DNA from: a virus
Strand: one strand, 5' to 3'
Virus record (IMG/VR): IMGVR_UViG_3300031673_000158
Coordinates: 1-41,634 of that record
Length of the DNA stretch: 41,634 bases
Part shown: positions 20,243 through 28,345 of the stretch, in pieces
How the letters are laid out: each line of letters begins with the position of its first letter
Numbering within the stretch: the first letter of the stretch is position 1
Made by a program: the position numbers and the translations under genes
Notes under the pieces: generated by a model
Database searches by the model: none
What the model saw: the letters and a program-made list of their open reading frames with translations, nothing else
Told to the model about the DNA's origin: nothing

Positions 20243-20382
20243 ATGAGAAAACACAGTTGGATAATAACATTTGATAAGAAATCCAAAGGTATCACAACTA
20301 GAGCGGGGCAAGAACTTTTGTCTACAGTTCCGAACGGGTACGTAAGGTGATCATAGAGGTGGAAATAGTTCCAGGGAGATAA
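20243..20382 (+). pseudogene. Frameshifted small protein
   Basis: ATG at 20243 after GGAGGGGTTAAA starts MRKHSWIITFDKKSKGITTR and reads AGQELLSTVPNGY before ending at 20350. The -1 frame from 20344 continues KVIIEVEIVPGR, with TAA (20380-20382) just before the ligase start. One missing G in TACGTAAGG restores a 46-residue protein. Confidence 0.55.
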
Positions 20383-20383
20383 A

Positions 20384-21661
20384 ATGGGTAGAAAAGTAAG
20401 TGAGTTACGAGATGAGTGCACTTCGAGGGGAATTGTACTGCCAGAAGGTAAGATCGGTAGTAGTGTGATGATAAAGTTGTTGGCCAATTACTCCATTGAG
20501 CAACGAGGTGGTTGGGAAAGTTTGTCCTGGGGAGTGCAGCAGAGGTTGAAGTTAGACGATCTCATGCTTTGTGCTTCATACAAACACATGAAACCCGAAG
20601 AGCAGCGGGAGTGTATGGAGTCAGATGACTGGATTGCTGAGCGGAAGTTAAATGGTTGTAGAATGCTTATTACTTATCATCCGGATGAGGGGTTTGGATT
20701 CTTCTCCCGGAACATATCGGTAACAGATTTTCTACCGATAGATTATACTGATAAGATTTTGGTGCCACAGGATAAATGTGATGGTGATTTACATTCTGCC
20801 CGTTCTTTTATTGGGGCATTTGATAAATCCTTTATCCTCGACGCAGAGGCTCTGTGTGACAAAGCAGATATTGATACCACCCTATACCTTAAAACGGGAG
20901 GAACAACGACAGGCTCGAAGCTGAACGCGGTAATAACTATCCTGGCCATAGGAACCGAGATAAGTCACAGGATTCAGAGGGAACAGGCACCACTTCGCTT
21001 AACAGTCTTTGATGCCATATATGATAAGGCTACTCTGGTTGATAATTCTTTGCGAGAAAGGTTGATTGTAAGAGCGCAACTTATCCAGATGTTACACACT
21101 GCAGGCGTCGGAATTGATGTTGTAGATTCAGCCCCGGATTCCAATCAGGAGTTTTATGATCAAATGCTTGCTGAAGGTGATGAGGGAGTTGTTCTTAAAC
21201 ATTTGGATTCGGCGTATATTCGAACATCCAAACGCTCAAAGATAGGTTTTGTGAAACGTAAACGTTCAATGGAAGAAGCTGGCGGAGCAGATATTGACGC
21301 CTATATTACGGGATTTTTTGCTTCAAGTCCTAAAAGAGCCTGGGCTCATTTGATAGGCGGTCTTGAGATGTCTGTTTTATTGGTGGATAAGGATGGAAAT
21401 GAGCGGGAGACAGTCATTGCTCGAGTGGCCGCGATGAAATTAAAATTGCGGGAAGAAATGACCATATACGATGCTGAAGGAAAGCCAATGTTGAATCCAG
21501 ATTTTTTGAGAAGGGTTTTGGTTGTAAACGGTCAGGACTGCTCTCCGAAGTCAAAAAGATTTATGCACGCTACTGTCGATTGGGACCGGGGCTTTCGGAA
21601 GGATAAAACTCCATATGCCTGTCGTATGGAAGAAGAGTTTTTACTTTCACAAATTTTATAG
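20384..21661 (+). CDS. ATP-dependent DNA ligase-like protein with SAP-like N-terminus (425 aa)
   Basis: Nucleotidyltransferase motifs: I WIAERKLNGCR (Lys88 expected to be adenylated; KLNG instead of the usual KxDG), III LTVFDAIY, IV EGVVLK, V FVKRKR. Residues 1-35 (VSELRDECTSRGIVLPEGKI) look like a SAP DNA-binding helix pair. The C-terminal 110 residues should be the OB domain. It seals nicks in replication and repair. GGGAGATAAA precedes the ATG. The Asn in motif I is unusual for DNA ligases. Confidence 0.8.
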   Translation: MGRKVSELRDECTSRGIVLPEGKIGSSVMIKLLANYSIEQRGGWESLSWGVQQRLKLDDLMLCASYKHMKPEEQRECMESDDWIAERKLNGCRMLITYHPDEGFGFFSRNISVTDFLPIDYTDKILVPQDKCDGDLHSARSFIGAFDKSFILDAEALCDKADIDTTLYLKTGGTTTGSKLNAVITILAIGTEISHRIQREQAPLRLTVFDAIYDKATLVDNSLRERLIVRAQLIQMLHTAGVGIDVVDSAPDSNQEFYDQMLAEGDEGVVLKHLDSAYIRTSKRSKIGFVKRKRSMEEAGGADIDAYITGFFASSPKRAWAHLIGGLEMSVLLVDKDGNERETVIARVAAMKLKLREEMTIYDAEGKPMLNPDFLRRVLVVNGQDCSPKSKRFMHATVDWDRGFRKDKTPYACRMEEEFLLSQIL

Positions 21662-21670
21662 GAGATACTT

Positions 21671-21829
21671 ATGATGACTCTAACGTGGAAAGAATTTAAA
21701 GAGAAAATGGAAGCACAGGGTGTAACTGACGATATGGAGATTGATTACATAGATTTTGGTTGTACATGCCTGGGTGATGGCCCGGATGCATATATTGATA
21801 TAACGTATAATGAGGTTAGTATACACTGA
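21671..21829 (+). CDS. Small acidic protein (52 aa)
   Basis: ATG at 21671 after GGAGATACTT (a second ATG follows at once). MMTLTWKEFKEKMEAQGVTD then DMEIDYIDFGCTCLGDGPDA ends with a beta hairpin. Intact, unknown function. Confidence 0.55.
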   Translation: MMTLTWKEFKEKMEAQGVTDDMEIDYIDFGCTCLGDGPDAYIDITYNEVSIH

Positions 21830-21840
21830 AAGGTATTACT

Positions 21841-22086
21841 ATGGATGACAAGAAAAAAGCTGAGTTAAGAGAAGTTGCTGACGAATTCGATCTTTTGAGG
21901 CAATTGATTAGGGCAAGATTGTATGATCCTGGTCAACCTCAGATGGTTTGTAGTCCTGGCGATGTTTGTGAAAGGAATTGTACTGCTGAGTTAATCGCGG
22001 GTCGGATTATTGCGGCAAGGCAAACCCACAAGCAAATAAATATTAGTATTGGGCAGCATAATGATTATCCGGGGCAATCACAATAA
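21841..22086 (+). CDS. Hypothetical protein (81 aa)
   Basis: ATG at 21841 after AAAGGTATTACT. MDDKKKAELREVADEFDLLR is helical; a middle CSPGDVCERNCTAELIAGRI has three cysteines. Its end overlaps the start of the next gene by 26 nt. Unknown function. Confidence 0.55.
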   Translation: MDDKKKAELREVADEFDLLRQLIRARLYDPGQPQMVCSPGDVCERNCTAELIAGRIIAARQTHKQINISIGQHNDYPGQSQ

Positions 22087-22642
22087 GCCAAAGTACAACA
22101 TTAAGTATGTACCAAAGTCGAAAGACTTGAAAGTGGCGGTACTTTCACACTTCCGTTTTGGTCGACAATGTATTTGTATTGACGAATTCAACGGAGCAGA
22201 CGTTATCGTGGATACAGGTACAGAAATTATCGAAGTAGAGATTAAGGTTACAAAGAGTGATTTAGTTGGGGGTGAAAAATTTAAAGCACTCAAGCATAAA
22301 TTATATGCTTTGGGTCGGGCGTATGCACGCTGCCATCCTAATAGGTATTTATTTTGTGTTCCGACGCATCTGCTTGAGGACGCATTAGATTGGGCTGAAG
22401 AGTTGAATCTAAAATATGGGGTTATGAGTTTTGATACATCAGGTTTTGAGCGTCGACTTAATTTTGATAGGTCTTTAAGGGCAGGAGATCTTATTCGTAC
22501 TGCTCGTAGAGCTAAAAAGTTACACGAAGAATACTCCATGAAGCAGCGGTGGAAGATTGCAAAGAGGGCGACCAGCAAGGTGATTACACTTTTGGAGAAA
22601 AATCAAACTAGTCGATTTAAGCAAATAAAAGAAGCATTATAA
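22061..22642 (+). CDS. Putative PD-(D/E)XK-fold nuclease-like protein (193 aa)
   Basis: MIIRGNHNKPKYNIKYVPKS starts the protein; the core ADVIVDTGTEIIEVEIKVTK has an acidic residue, then E-I-K on the next strand, the layout of PD-(D/E)XK nucleases. A helical C-terminus is strongly basic (RTARRAKKLHEEYSMKQRWK). It could be a repair or recombination nuclease, or an inactive relative. Start at 22061 is chosen over the TTG at 22049; neither has a strong site. Confidence 0.45.
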   Translation: MIIRGNHNKPKYNIKYVPKSKDLKVAVLSHFRFGRQCICIDEFNGADVIVDTGTEIIEVEIKVTKSDLVGGEKFKALKHKLYALGRAYARCHPNRYLFCVPTHLLEDALDWAEELNLKYGVMSFDTSGFERRLNFDRSLRAGDLIRTARRAKKLHEEYSMKQRWKIAKRATSKVITLLEKNQTSRFKQIKEAL

Positions 22643-22657
22643 TGAAATGAGAGTACG

Positions 22658-23137
22658 ATGTATTATTTCACAGCAGATGAGCACTACGGGCATGCTGCAA
22701 TTATTAACCATTGTAGTAGACCATTCGAAAATGTTGAAGAGATGAATGCTGAGATTATTCTTCGGCATAATGAGATTGTTGGTGTAAATGATATTACAGT
22801 ACATGTAGGAGATTTTTGTTGGGTTCGAAATAAAGAAGGAGCAGCTGAGTATATTAAGCAGTTGAAAGGAAATCATATATTTATTAAAGGTAGTCATGAT
22901 AAATGGCTGCCTGCTTCTGCAAAATACATGTGGCGTAAAATGATAGAAGGCCAGTTTGTTGTTGCCTGTCATTATGCAATGCGCAAATGGGAAAGAGGCC
23001 ATCATGGTTCTTGGCAGGTTTATGGTCATTCTCATGGAAGACTTCCTCCAATAGGAAAACAGTATGATGTAGGTGTGGACAACAATAATTTTTATCCTGT
23101 TTCATTTAATAGGTTAAAAGAAATAATGAATACCTAG
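22658..23137 (+). CDS. Metallophosphoesterase (calcineurin-like, 159 aa)
   Basis: All metal-site motifs are visible in order: DEHYGH (7-12), GDF (about 51-53), GSHDKW (about 77-82, the usual GNHD variant), CHYAM (about 107-111) and GHSHG (about 123-127). Small phage phosphoesterases of this type act on 2',3'-cyclic or phosphodiester substrates. Given RtcB, RNA ligase and a cREC-like protein in the same genome, RNA end processing is an attractive but unproven role. Confidence 0.85.
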   Translation: MYYFTADEHYGHAAIINHCSRPFENVEEMNAEIILRHNEIVGVNDITVHVGDFCWVRNKEGAAEYIKQLKGNHIFIKGSHDKWLPASAKYMWRKMIEGQFVVACHYAMRKWERGHHGSWQVYGHSHGRLPPIGKQYDVGVDNNNFYPVSFNRLKEIMNT

Positions 23138-23150
23138 AAAGAGAGAAAGC

Positions 23151-24026
23151 ATGAAATTTCCATGGTATAAGTATTGTGAATTGCCAGTATCAAAAAGAAA
23201 CACTCTACAGATTTTTATTACCAATCGGTGTAATTTACGTTGTGAGGGTTGTTTTGCAAGAAATGTAATGAAAGACACCCCACCAGATGGTCGTACAGTG
23301 GACATATCAATTGGAGAATATCGGAAAGTCATACAGAGGGGTATTTACAAAGGAGTAAAGCAGATAAATATTTTAGGTGGAGAACCCTTTCTACACACTG
23401 CTTTGCCAGAATTTTGTAGGTATAATGCTGCACTTGGTTTGAAAACAACCATTTATACTAATGGAAGTTATTTGTATTGGGAGCGGAATCTTCATGGGGC
23501 TAAACTCCGAGTTTCTATCTATGGATTGGCTGGGGACAAGGGGATGATAAATTTATCTGAGCAGGCAATTAAATATTCTTTTGATGCCAATTTTATGGTA
23601 GGTGCTGGAACAACTGTGAAAGAGGTAGTTGAAGTTGCAGAAACGGTTGAAAAAGATTTCGGATGTAAGGTGTTTTTCATATCTTCAATAAGGGAGTTGG
23701 ATAAGGGAGATTTCTTTTATGACACGGAACGGACAATGCCTGTTCTGCAATACAAAGAATTGGTTCACAAGTTCCTGTATGAGTATTCGGGACATATGGA
23801 GATTCATATTTCTAAGAGAGGGGTTTTTGAAAGCACGCTGGATTTACCCCATTGTCATTGTAAGTTTGCTAATTATTTTATAGGTGGAAAAATCATACAA
23901 TGTCCCTATGATGTGGTGAATTTGAAATATCAGGATGATTATGAGTTTGGCGTTCGGGATTGTCAGCAGAATTCAACGTGTTTAATGTCAAAGATTGTGG
24001 TTACCCGGAGGTTTGATACCGTATAA
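23151..24026 (+). CDS. Radical SAM protein (291 aa)
   Basis: Iron-sulfur motif C-x3-C-x2-C in TNRCNLRCEGCFARN (about 26-40) and the SAM-binding ILGGEPFLH (about 76-84). The C-terminus has further cysteines (LPHCHCKF, IIQCPYDV, DCQQNSTCLM), compatible with an auxiliary cluster as in SPASM/twitch proteins. Substrate unknown; it is not QueE, which is encoded at 38692. GAGAGAAAGC precedes the ATG. It ends the unit before promoter copy 11. Confidence 0.85.
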   Translation: MKFPWYKYCELPVSKRNTLQIFITNRCNLRCEGCFARNVMKDTPPDGRTVDISIGEYRKVIQRGIYKGVKQINILGGEPFLHTALPEFCRYNAALGLKTTIYTNGSYLYWERNLHGAKLRVSIYGLAGDKGMINLSEQAIKYSFDANFMVGAGTTVKEVVEVAETVEKDFGCKVFFISSIRELDKGDFFYDTERTMPVLQYKELVHKFLYEYSGHMEIHISKRGVFESTLDLPHCHCKFANYFIGGKIIQCPYDVVNLKYQDDYEFGVRDCQQNSTCLMSKIVVTRRFDTV

Positions 24027-24042
24027 AATAAATTTAATTTTG

Positions 24043-24087
24043 TTTGTATTTCTCCAAAGTACCTTATAATTTAAGTATAAGGAACCA
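24043..24087 (+). promoter_or_regulatory. Phage promoter element, copy 11
   Basis: TTTGTAT at 24043-24049, TATAAT at 24065-24070, spacer 15 nt (the only 15-nt copy), then TTTAAGTATAAGGAAC. It heads the long replication operon. Confidence 0.85.
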
Positions 24088-24110
24088 ATAAATAAATAAG
24101 GAGGATAGCA

Positions 24111-24332
24111 ATGTTAGAAGAACCTAAAAGAGAGTGGGGTCCAGAGGATGAACAAGCAGCAGCGGAAGGAACTTCAATTGCGAAGGGGAACGCTCGGAGG
24201 GTGAGAATAACTAATAAGAAACCGAAGGCCAGGAATTTGGATACCCGAGCTTTGGAAGATGCATTTGATGAACACTATGGCGCTACAGGTTACATAGCTA
24301 AAAAGGGGGAAGAAGAAAATGAAGGCATTTGA
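24111..24332 (+). CDS. Hypothetical charged protein (73 aa)
   Basis: ATG at 24111 after AAGGAGGATAGCA. MLEEPKREWGPEDEQAAAEG then a basic middle (NARRVRITNKKPKARNLDTR). Probably partly disordered. First gene behind promoter copy 11; its end overlaps the next start. Confidence 0.6.
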   Translation: MLEEPKREWGPEDEQAAAEGTSIAKGNARRVRITNKKPKARNLDTRALEDAFDEHYGATGYIAKKGEEENEGI

Positions 24333-24717
24333 TGAAGATATAAAAGATGACGTGGTTAAGAATTTGGATGACTTGGCAAAAGTTAGAGGAATAATTGAAT
24401 CTTTTCAACAGGAACAAAAGGACCTTGTGGATCAAGCATTTCTTAACTGTCCCGATTTGAGGGCTCGCCAGGAGGAAATTAATAAGAGTCTTGGAGTGCT
24501 GGAAGAGAATAGCAAGGAGTTTACTAAGGTTCTTACTGAAGCAGTTCTTAAGTGTGAAGAGTCAGTTAAGGGGGAAAAGTTGCAGGCTGTTTTTAGCCAG
24601 GGAAAGACAACCTGGGATACCTCTGGACTTAATGGTTATGCTTTGGTTCATAAAGAGCTTCTTAAGCTCAGGAAGACAGGAAAGCCATCCGTGAGCATTC
24701 GAGAGATAAAATCATAA
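24319..24717 (+). CDS. Coiled-coil protein (132 aa)
   Basis: MKAFDEDIKDDVVKNLDDLA begins a long helical region (residues 10-85), then a conserved-looking block KTTWDTSGLNGYALVHKELL and KLRKTGKPSVSIR. This helix plus 'W-D-T-x-GL-x-GYA' arrangement recurs in phage proteins near replication genes and is reminiscent of Gam-like ends, but I cannot assign it. GGGGGAAGAAGAAA upstream. Confidence 0.6.
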   Translation: MKAFDEDIKDDVVKNLDDLAKVRGIIESFQQEQKDLVDQAFLNCPDLRARQEEINKSLGVLEENSKEFTKVLTEAVLKCEESVKGEKLQAVFSQGKTTWDTSGLNGYALVHKELLKLRKTGKPSVSIREIKS

Positions 24718-24737
24718 CTTGTTTGGAGATGTCGATC

Positions 24738-25094
24738 ATGTTTGAGGGGAACCCAGATAATAGTAGCTTTAGTAAAGGGCAAAGTCAAGCGGGTGCTAAG
24801 GTATCCCCTATTAGGGATTCCGAGGTAATGGCAATTCTTACAGGAATTGGAGTGGATAGCCCTATCATTTTTAGTTTGATATGGGGGTATGAAATGGGCG
24901 CCACAAAAAATCAATTGTTTCCAGTGGCACTTAAGGAAACTGTACAGAGTATCCAAGAGCATGTAGAGAAAAGGGATACAGCTTATGATGCGGCGGAGGT
25001 GAAGCTTCACGGTATTATTATAGATCTTTTACAAGTTGTGTACGAAAAACAGGTAAATAATATTGTTGATATTTCTTTAAAGGGTGGGAGATAA
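24738..25094 (+). CDS. Hypothetical protein (118 aa)
   Basis: Start at ATG 24738, 9 nt after GGAG; upstream TTG/ATG codons are in frame but lack sites. MFEGNPDNSSFSKGQSQAGA is polar, the rest helical (PVALKETVQSIQEHVEKRDT). No motif recognised. Confidence 0.5.
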   Translation: MFEGNPDNSSFSKGQSQAGAKVSPIRDSEVMAILTGIGVDSPIIFSLIWGYEMGATKNQLFPVALKETVQSIQEHVEKRDTAYDAAEVKLHGIIIDLLQVVYEKQVNNIVDISLKGGR

Positions 25095-25095
25095 T

Positions 25096-25302
25096 ATGAA
25101 AGTTTATCTTGTGGAAGTTGAGCTTGTTAAAGGTGGAAAACTTGAACCCATAGCCGTCAAAATTAATTTTGAGCTGGCTTATGGTCTTGTAGGGGGTAGA
25201 GTAGCCATTGTAACTGAAATATATTTGGATGAAGAATACCCTGATGGGATTGGGGGTTGTCAGCACTGGCACTTTGGAGAAGAGGAAGTAGTAGAAGGGT
25301 AG
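25096..25302 (+). CDS. Hypothetical protein (68 aa)
   Basis: ATG at 25096 after GGGAGATAAT. MKVYLVEVELVKGGKLEPIA starts an alpha/beta protein with an acidic end (GGCQHWHFGEEEVVEG). HWH could bind a metal. Unknown function. Confidence 0.6.
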   Translation: MKVYLVEVELVKGGKLEPIAVKINFELAYGLVGGRVAIVTEIYLDEEYPDGIGGCQHWHFGEEEVVEG

Positions 25303-25341
25303 CCGTGAAAATATATTTGAAATTATGATTGGAGATTAGTT

Positions 25342-25557
25342 ATGTTTTCAGTAAGACAAAAGAGAGAAATAGCAGATAAGATTCAGAAGATACTTAGAGA
25401 AACAAATCATTCTGAGTTGCCTGTGGGTGAGATACAATTTCAAATACATGTAGACGGCGTCGATGATGGGTCCTGGGCGGACATTGAAAATAATGGAGCA
25501 GTGGTGAGCCCAGCAGTGAATTTATATAATGAAAGACAGGATTTGGTTAGTGACTAA
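25342..25557 (+). CDS. Hypothetical protein (71 aa)
   Basis: ATG at 25342 after GGAGATTAGTT. MFSVRQKREIADKIQKILRE is a helix, followed by beta segments (IQFQIHVDGVDDGSWADIEN). This helix-then-sheet layout is common in small phage proteins; function unknown. Confidence 0.6.
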   Translation: MFSVRQKREIADKIQKILRETNHSELPVGEIQFQIHVDGVDDGSWADIENNGAVVSPAVNLYNERQDLVSD

Positions 25558-25567
25558 AGATTGAATT

Positions 25568-25819
25568 ATGCCAACATACGACTATAAATGTAAAAATTGT
25601 GGCCACATCCTGGAGCTTTTTCAATCTATAATTGAGAAGCCCATACGTAGATGTCCTAGTTGTAAGCGTTTGAAGTTACATAGATTGATAGGTGCTGGTG
25701 GTGGGATCCTATTCCGAGGGTCAGGCTTCTACCAAACGGATCACAGGAGTAAAGCCTATAAGCAGGCAGCAGAGGAGCACAAAACTAAAAAGAAAATAAA
25801 GGGCGTTGGAGAGGAATAA
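25568..25819 (+). CDS. FmdB-type zinc-ribbon protein (83 aa)
   Basis: MPTYDYKCKNCGHILELFQS and RRCPSCKRLKLHRLIGAGGG match the FmdB/CxxC_CxxC_SSSS zinc-ribbon family: two CxxC knuckles 25 residues apart and the GSGFYxTDHR tail (FRGSGFYQTDHRSKAYKQAA). Members are small metal-binding regulators of uncertain role. Position in a phage replication operon is notable but seen in other phages. Confidence 0.8.
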   Translation: MPTYDYKCKNCGHILELFQSIIEKPIRRCPSCKRLKLHRLIGAGGGILFRGSGFYQTDHRSKAYKQAAEEHKTKKKIKGVGEE

Positions 25820-25820
25820 A

Positions 25821-26216
25821 ATGGAAGAAACTAATGTTGAAAATGCTGAGGAAATTCAGAGTATTGAAACTCATTTTGAAATGTTACTGGATCCAGAAGA
25901 GCAGGAGCGTATTGGGGCCAGTATAGTTGGTCCAGGAGGTCAGGTACGGGATATAAGTTTTCGGGTATTTCGTCTTTTGACTGGGTACCTCAAGTTAAAA
26001 ACAAGACTTCAAAAGTATGGAGCCCGGAAGAATCAAATTAAGATAACCGTGACTTTTGATGTGGGTGATGTGGCAGATAAGGAATTACTTTTGGAATCTG
26101 TAGAAGCCGCTTGTGGGGATATGTTGTATCACAAGGATTTGGAAGATCAGCGTTCAAATTGGGGTGATATGGTTCGATTCAATAATGTTTGTATAAATAC
26201 AGATGAAGACAGATGA
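25821..26216 (+). CDS. Hypothetical protein (131 aa)
   Basis: ATG at 25821 after GAGAGGAATAAA. Acidic N-terminus (MEETNVENAEEIQSIETHFE) followed by a basic central part (LKLKTRLQKYGARKNQIKIT) and an alpha/beta C-terminus. Its stop overlaps the next start. Unknown function. Confidence 0.6.
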   Translation: MEETNVENAEEIQSIETHFEMLLDPEEQERIGASIVGPGGQVRDISFRVFRLLTGYLKLKTRLQKYGARKNQIKITVTFDVGDVADKELLLESVEAACGDMLYHKDLEDQRSNWGDMVRFNNVCINTDEDR

Positions 26217-26593
26217 AGAAGAAAGTTAACTTAACCTCGGAAGAGACTGAAAAACTCAAACCTATATTGGGTAAATTGGGTCTTGAAATTACAGTTATGT
26301 ATGAAACTGCGTGTAATCTATGTGGTAAGAAGTTTCGATCAAAAGATGAGAAACAAGTTAGTAAGAGACTTGAAAAACACGTAGATGAAAAATGTAACGC
26401 TGCAAAATGGTTGAGGGGAACTGCTGAGATTTTGAAACTATTGGGTCTTAAGAAGGTTGTGTATGGTGACTTAGTTTATATTCAAGATGGAAAGTTCCCC
26501 ATAGGGTATAGTCATATGGGACTCGAGGAGTTAGGTATATTAGATAGGGCCCGTGATTTAATTAATTTTAGAGAAGGAACTTCAAATGAGTAG
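26213..26593 (+). CDS. C2HC zinc-finger protein (126 aa)
   Basis: MKKKVNLTSEETEKLKPILG then CNLCGKKFRSKDEKQVSKRL and EKHVDEKC, giving C-x2-C...H-x5-C, a zinc finger likely to bind nucleic acid or protein. It overlaps both neighbours by a few bases, placing it tightly in the operon just before the helicase, so a helicase-loading or accessory role is plausible but unproven. Confidence 0.65.
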   Translation: MKKKVNLTSEETEKLKPILGKLGLEITVMYETACNLCGKKFRSKDEKQVSKRLEKHVDEKCNAAKWLRGTAEILKLLGLKKVVYGDLVYIQDGKFPIGYSHMGLEELGILDRARDLINFREGTSNE

Positions 26594-27992
26594 TCACAAA
26601 GTGATCTCCCAGCACATTCAAGATTGCTTCACATACCTCGCTATCACAGACGTCACTTTTCTTAGGATGGCCAGAACAGCAATCAAGTCCAGTTATTTTA
26701 GTTCCCGGGTGACTGAGGATATCATAAATCTTTGTTATTCTTTTTACGATCTGTGTCAGGAAGCGCCAAAGGACCATTTACACGATGAGCTTGTTAGATT
26801 TACCAATAAGTTTGACGAGGATAAAAAGCAGCTTTACCATAAGTATGTGACACGCATCCAGCAGATGGATCCTCCAAATCAAAAGTATGTCATTTCTAGT
26901 TTTAGTAAATTTGTACAAGCTCGGGAGTTGGAGGAGTATTTGATAGATGCCGCTCCATTGGTTGAGAGGGGGGAGTTTGATTCAGCCAGGGAGTTACTTC
27001 AAAGAGCACTTAGATCTGGAATGGCTCAGGAGGAAGATGGTATAGAGTACCCGGGCAATTGGCCACCATCATACCAGAATAACGTTGGATTTAGAGAAGT
27101 AATATGTCCAACAGGAATTGCAATTATAGATAAAGGAATTGGTGGTATAAAGAGAGCAGGCTTGACTTGTATTTTTGCCGGGTATAAGGTTGGTAAAACT
27201 TGGGGTTGTATTCAACTGGCAAAAGAAGCTCTTATGGCTGGAAAAAAGGTATTGGAAGTTTCTCATGAAGCCTCCGCGGAAGAAGTTGAAATGAGACATG
27301 ATATGACGTTCGGAAGTTTAGTTGATGCCGAAGGTCCAAGAGAGGTGGAGTTTGTTGAGTACGATCACGAAGGAACTAAGATCGCTTCTCATATGGAACT
27401 TAGAGAGAGTGTTTTCAGTAGTGCCGCAGTAAAAGCTGTTCGTGATAAAGTTCGAAGATTTGGTGGAAAAGCTATTATCAAAAAGTATCCTATGGGTACC
27501 TGTTCCGTTGGAGAAATTGAGAGATATCTGGATTACCTTGAAACATTTAAACATTTTATTCCAGATATGCTTATTAGTGATTATGTAGAAAAGATGAGGA
27601 TGCCCAAGGCTGGAGAAGGTAGGGATTCAATAAATGAGACATATATCAATTTAAAGAGAATAGGGGATGAGCGGGATATTGCCGTTGTTACCGCCAGTCA
27701 GATAAAGACAAAGTACTTGGAGAGCAGTGATATCAGTGAAGCGGGTGCACCTGCCGAGGATGCCAGAAAATTGGGCAACATTGATTTAGGTTTGTTTTTT
27801 GGTATGAGCAGGATACAGGCGACAAGGAATCTTATGCAGGCATATGTTCTTGTTAACAGATCGGGGCCACAAAAGTTCGGGTGTGTAGTAAGCAGAAACT
27901 TGATGGTGGGACAACTTGCCCTGTCATGTTGGCCAATTAAATTTACTGAGGAGAATAGTAATGGGTCGGGCGGTAAAAAGAGTAATGGATAG
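26586..27992 (+). CDS. DnaB-family replicative helicase-like ATPase (468 aa)
   Basis: N-terminal 150 residues are helical, as in DnaB/gp41-type helicases. The RecA-like core has Walker A AGYKVGKTW (198-206), a catalytic Glu region KKVLEVSHEASAEEVEMR, a Walker B-like MLISDYVEKMR and a sensor VVTASQIKTK. The C-terminal GPQKFGCVVSRNLMVGQ fits the end of the RecA fold. It should unwind DNA 5'-3' as a hexamer together with the primase at 37714. ATG overlaps the stop of the zinc-finger gene. Confidence 0.8.
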   Translation: MSSHKVISQHIQDCFTYLAITDVTFLRMARTAIKSSYFSSRVTEDIINLCYSFYDLCQEAPKDHLHDELVRFTNKFDEDKKQLYHKYVTRIQQMDPPNQKYVISSFSKFVQARELEEYLIDAAPLVERGEFDSARELLQRALRSGMAQEEDGIEYPGNWPPSYQNNVGFREVICPTGIAIIDKGIGGIKRAGLTCIFAGYKVGKTWGCIQLAKEALMAGKKVLEVSHEASAEEVEMRHDMTFGSLVDAEGPREVEFVEYDHEGTKIASHMELRESVFSSAAVKAVRDKVRRFGGKAIIKKYPMGTCSVGEIERYLDYLETFKHFIPDMLISDYVEKMRMPKAGEGRDSINETYINLKRIGDERDIAVVTASQIKTKYLESSDISEAGAPAEDARKLGNIDLGLFFGMSRIQATRNLMQAYVLVNRSGPQKFGCVVSRNLMVGQLALSCWPIKFTEENSNGSGGKKSNG

Positions 27993-28032
27993 GTTAGGTA
28001 CAGCTATGACCAATGCTGTACAATGCCCCTAA
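27961..28032 (+). CDS. Possible short peptide overlapping the helicase end (23 aa)
   Basis: ATG at 27961 is 8 nt after GAGGAG inside the helicase gene. Product MGRAVKRVMDRLGTAMTNAV plus QCP. The site is strong, but the peptide is too short for any other support. The 45 nt up to 28077 hold nothing else I can identify. Confidence 0.25.
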   Translation: MGRAVKRVMDRLGTAMTNAVQCP

Positions 28033-28077
28033 ATTTGTTAATTTTTCTTCATGATTGTGCAAAAATGGAAGAGGGTG

Positions 28078-28344
28078 ATGATACCAAAAATCAATCCGAG
28101 TAATTTTACATGGCAACTGTGGCGAGGTGGTACCCTATTGGATCTAGGTGTGGGAGTGAATGTAAAAGAATTTATTTTGGCTAAGAAGGTTGTATTAAAG
28201 AAATATGCAATTGGATATTGTAATGCGCGTTCGTTATTATGTAGGCCTAAGAATAATTCGTACGCAGTGATGTTCCAAAAAGGAAGTTTGCAGTTTTGGA
28301 CACATTTAATGCCGGAAGAGTTTAAGCAAATTTTTGAGGTGTAG
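28078..28344 (+). CDS. Hypothetical basic protein (88 aa)
   Basis: Start at ATG 28078 (GGAAGAGGGTG) rather than 28051. MIPKINPSNFTWQLWRGGTL starts a small beta/alpha protein with many Lys and aromatic residues (VVLKKYAIGYCNARSLLCRP). Unknown function. Confidence 0.5.
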   Translation: MIPKINPSNFTWQLWRGGTLLDLGVGVNVKEFILAKKVVLKKYAIGYCNARSLLCRPKNNSYAVMFQKGSLQFWTHLMPEEFKQIFEV

Positions 28345-28345
28345 A

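Noticed and set aside
22078-22578. Minus-strand frame of 166 codons in the right arm
   Set aside because: It is antisense to the PD-(D/E)XK-like gene, whose plus-strand reading has the motifs and operon context.
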